From contig JAXLWB010000020.1 of NCBI GenBank assembly GCA_046328715.1, positions 97,560 to 161,559 of the forward strand: a stretch of DNA of 64,000 nt, in the 5' to 3' direction. Origin of the DNA: JAXLWB01 sp046328715. Lineage in GTDB: Bacteria; Chloroflexota; Anaerolineae; Caldilineales; Caldilineaceae. Below the pieces are notes generated by a model. The model did no database searches, had not been told where the DNA came from, and worked only from the letters and a program-made list of their open reading frames with translations. Below, in pieces: positions 61,667 to 64,000 of the stretch. How positions within the stretch are numbered: the stretch's first letter is position 1; every line of letters starts with the position of its first letter. Position numbers and translations under genes: made by a program.

Positions 61667-61761
61667 GCAGTGAGACAGTAGGACAGTGAGTCAGTAAGAC
61701 AGTGAACTGCACTACTGTCCCACTGACTTACTGTCCTACTGATTCACTGACCCACTGTCCT
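61667..61761. repeat. Word-palindrome, GACAGT family
   Basis: Left words CAGTGAGACAGTAGGACAGT and GAGTCAGTAAGACAGTG pair with CACTACTGTCCCACTGACTT and following words. The right arm ends at the ATG of the hydrolase gene at 61762, so its stem would shield that start. Confidence 0.8.
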
Positions 61762-62565
61762 ATGCCTTACGCCACTACACCCGACGGAATCCGTCTCTAT
61801 TACGAAACGCACGGCACAGGCGATCCATTGTTGCTAGTGATGGGTCAGAGTGGCAATCATCATGGCTGGGACTATGTGCGTGCTGACTTTGTCGCCCGGC
61901 ACCATGTGATCGTCTACGATCATCGAGGCACGGGGCAGAGTGACAAGCCAGAGTCGCCGCCGTACACCACGCGTGGCTTTGCTGCGGATGCGATTGCCAT
62001 TCTCGACCACCTGGGCATTGAACGGGCTCATGCCTATGGCATCTCGATGGGTGGACGAATTTGTCAGTGGTTGGGCATCGACTACCCAGAGCGAATGGGC
62101 GCGCTGGTGCTGGGTTGTACAACGCCCGGCAACAAACATGGCATTCCTCGTCCGCCCGATGTGGACGCCGCCATGCGTAATCGTTCGGGTGGCATGCTCG
62201 CTACCTTCAAGATGATGACCACGGCGCTCTCGCCCAAATGGATCTTCACCCATCCTGGCTACATGCGCGTGGCCCAGGCCATGATGAAATACCCCACGCC
62301 ACCCCATGCCCTCAAACTCCACTACGAAGCCAGCGAAGGCCACGACGCCTGGGATCTGCTGCCGACGATCCACTCACCGACCCTGGTTATTCACGGCAGC
62401 GAGGATCAGGTCAATGTCACAGCCAATGCGCCGCTGCTGGCGGGTCGGATTCCTGGGGCGGAGTTGTATATTGTGAAAGGGGGAAGACATTTGTTCTTGG
62501 TGGAGTTTCGGGAAGAAGCGAGTCGGGTGGTTCTGGGGTTTTTGAGGAAGCATCCAGTTCGTTAG
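61762..62565 (+). CDS. Alpha/beta hydrolase (haloperoxidase/esterase-like)
   Basis: A 267-residue soluble enzyme. The start at 61762 (MPYATTPDGIRLYYETHG) is family-typical; the longer frame is translated palindrome. Motifs are PLLLVMGQSGNHHGWDYV, VIVYDHRGTGQSDKP, the nucleophile GISMGGRICQW, the acid in HGSEDQVNVTANA and the histidine in GGRHLFLVEF. The substrate is unknown. It is downstream of the carboxylase and may or may not be part of the locus. Confidence 0.88.
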   Translation: MPYATTPDGIRLYYETHGTGDPLLLVMGQSGNHHGWDYVRADFVARHHVIVYDHRGTGQSDKPESPPYTTRGFAADAIAILDHLGIERAHAYGISMGGRICQWLGIDYPERMGALVLGCTTPGNKHGIPRPPDVDAAMRNRSGGMLATFKMMTTALSPKWIFTHPGYMRVAQAMMKYPTPPHALKLHYEASEGHDAWDLLPTIHSPTLVIHGSEDQVNVTANAPLLAGRIPGAELYIVKGGRHLFLVEFREEASRVVLGFLRKHPVR

Positions 62566-62775
62566 AACAGATTTAGTCATAAAGGGACGAATCGGGCGCA
62601 AAACTGGAGTGCATCGCCAACCCGATCTATATGCGTGTTCTGATCTTAACCTTTGCGCTCGCTCTCGATTATGTGTTGGACTACACAACAATTCGCCATT
62701 AGTACATTGCTAACGGTACGCTAAATCTCGATGCTTTGTTCGATCACTTCAAAGCCTTTATATGTGAGCATGGGA

Positions 62776-63414
62776 CTAGCGTAGGCTTTGTTTGACGAAA
62801 AAGTAATCATACTCACTGGATGATAAGGTTTGTTTGTATAGCTCGTTCACTAACCACAATCCACTTTCTCTTATTCTTTCCTTAGGTGAATACTGGCCCA
62901 GCCAGGAATCAGTTGGACAGCAGTCAGTACATAATGAAACAGTTGAGATGAGCTTTGACTCTAATTCCATACGTTCATCTTTATCTTCGATACAATATAC
63001 CGCGAAGAAGAAATGATTTCGGATATACTGGCTGACCTGCTGTTCGATCTGCTTTTGTTTACCTGTGTCTACACTCGCTCCGTGCCTTTGCTTCGCTGTT
63101 GTCGTGGTCAGATCTATCTCCCATTGTGCCAGGAATGGATCGTGATTACGGCTGAGGATCGCTCTGCCGATATTTTTGCGAAAAATGCTTCGATCTTTAT
63201 TTTCATGTACAAAGTGCTGTTCGAGTCGTGACCGTAATTGACCCGAACCTGTATGGGTGCCAACACGGACAATTCGATTGGTGCCATGAGCGGTTTCACC
63301 TACTTCGAAGAGAATGTATATGCCATCATGGGGAATCTGGGTGCGATCAAAAGGAAAATGATGGATTTGCAAATGATTGAAGAACACATGCAAGTTCTTA
63401 CATATATTACTCAT
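62776..63414 (-). CDS. GIY-YIG-like protein (putative nuclease domain)
   Basis: A 212-residue protein. DGIYILFEVGE near residue 32 and RIVRVGTHTGSGQLRSRLEQ near 46-66 match the GIY and YIG strands with the following arginine helix. A RSIFRKNIGRAILSRNHD segment follows and the final half is helical with many charges. The overall fold is inferred from these motifs, with moderate confidence. The start ATG overlaps the stop of the upstream DUF6884-like gene by eight bases, so translation is coupled. The adjacent 62566-62775 stretch shows no feature. Confidence 0.65.
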   Translation of the reverse strand: MSNICKNLHVFFNHLQIHHFPFDRTQIPHDGIYILFEVGETAHGTNRIVRVGTHTGSGQLRSRLEQHFVHENKDRSIFRKNIGRAILSRNHDPFLAQWEIDLTTTTAKQRHGASVDTGKQKQIEQQVSQYIRNHFFFAVYCIEDKDERMELESKLISTVSLCTDCCPTDSWLGQYSPKERIRESGLWLVNELYKQTLSSSEYDYFFVKQSLR

Positions 63415-63826
63415 TTCGACCTCTGCTCAGATATTGCAATTGTTTGCCGATTGGTAATCCCTCCATCGGAACATGAACGTGCGAGATCTGTGGAATCAGA
63501 AACTTCCGATATTTTTCTCCAGCAAGAAAGGTGAACTGATCTTGCTTCAGATCTGCACATTCTGCTAGCTGTTTCAATACACCGTTGGCCCAGCGTCGGA
63601 TCTCGTCGGTAGACATCGTATTCAGCGTTTGATTATAAGGCTCGACCTCCTCCTGAAGTTTGAGTAAACCATATTTTGCCGAGAGAATGTAAATCGCATC
63701 AGGATGCAATCTATGGGCAAACCCTAAGTTTTTCCTGAATAATGGACTGATATACAGATCCACTGCACGTGCCTTATGTGGGAGTTTCATACTTACACAT
63801 GAGATTAGCACTATTTTTCTTGACAT
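63407..63826 (-). CDS. DUF6884-like protein
   Basis: A 139-residue protein. The core VLISCVSMKLPHKARAVDLY, SPLFRKNLGFAHRL and DAIYILSAKYGLLKL matches a family with a conserved S/C-x-x-K start and a SAK(Y/H)GLL motif. The C-terminal half FTFLAGEKYRKFLIPQI supports the assignment. The enzymatic role is not established; the motif layout resembles nucleotide or base-modifying proteins, which is only inference. It is coupled to the GIY-YIG-like gene. The window ends 174 bases upstream with no further gene seen. Confidence 0.65.
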   Translation of the reverse strand: MSRKIVLISCVSMKLPHKARAVDLYISPLFRKNLGFAHRLHPDAIYILSAKYGLLKLQEEVEPYNQTLNTMSTDEIRRWANGVLKQLAECADLKQDQFTFLAGEKYRKFLIPQISHVHVPMEGLPIGKQLQYLSRGRNE

Positions 63827-64000
63827 ATATTGCCTATTGTTAGTTGAATTACCGTATACGAAAAATGGCTTAATAAATTATAGCTTCTGGAGATGCCTCG
63901 GATAATAACAATTTGATTACAGAAAGCGTAGGAGAAAATAGGTCAAGGCGGAGTGGATGTGGAGATGGTAGAACTACTTACGCTTTGTGTTTGTAGTCAT

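Overview
The window looks like a chromosomal segment of a Chloroflexota bacterium, most likely class Anaerolineae and close to Caldilineales. This is inferred from gene content and style: a MalT-like LuxR giant, many stand-alone hydrolases, a Thermotoga-type glucan phosphorylase, a Uma2 protein, a CHAT protein, and an unusual density of palindromic repeats between genes. No rRNA, tRNA, CRISPR array, prophage or insertion sequence was recognised.

Layout. 1-9476: the start of an enolase-superfamily gene at the left edge, a CHAT caspase-like protease, glycogen/maltodextrin phosphorylase, an S9 peptidase, a YedK/HMCES DNA-lesion shield, a DUF4287/DUF5655 protein and EPSP synthase. 9588-24200: a large secreted one-haem protein related to hydrazine synthase alpha, then small housekeeping or stress genes (Uma2, a kinase-like phosphotransferase, an alpha/beta hydrolase, MazG-like, YdcF-like, an MttB-family protein, a CPBP protease, PadR, a PHP hydrolase, an MFS pump, a flavin/PNPOx-fold protein). 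24403-30719: a minus-strand ABC importer operon (lipoprotein, two permeases, ATPase) interleaved with two TIM-barrel sugar isomerase/epimerase genes. 32001-44413: a coiled-coil protein, then a minus-strand series of DUF4386, beta-lactamase-like hydrolase, GNAT, alpha/beta hydrolase, quinone oxidoreductase-like, CPBP, a small conserved protein, the LuxR giant, L-rhamnose mutarotase and an L-fuconate dehydratase-like enzyme.

The centre of interest is 45120-61083, read as one plus-strand locus: acyl-CoA dehydrogenase, a 3196-residue polyketide/PUFA-type synthase (KS-AT-KS-ACPx6-KR-DH), an Sfp-type phosphopantetheinyl transferase, a carboxyltransferase, a divergent biotin carboxylase and a biotin carrier protein. 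The genes could supply malonyl units, prime the carrier domains, build a reduced chain and desaturate or saturate it. All six carrier domains have threonine where phosphopantetheine is normally attached to serine. The biotin carboxylase has changes at several otherwise near-invariant active-site positions.

At DNA level most intergenic gaps hold a palindrome whose arms are degenerate tandem words of roughly 8-10 bases. The words fall into several families that recur around the window. One arm-like sequence lies inside the synthase reading frame. A second repeat family (TTCAGAGCC...GGCTCTGAA ends) occurs singly and as a four-copy tandem array at 44503-44842. The right edge carries a translationally coupled pair of a DUF6884-like protein and a GIY-YIG-like protein.
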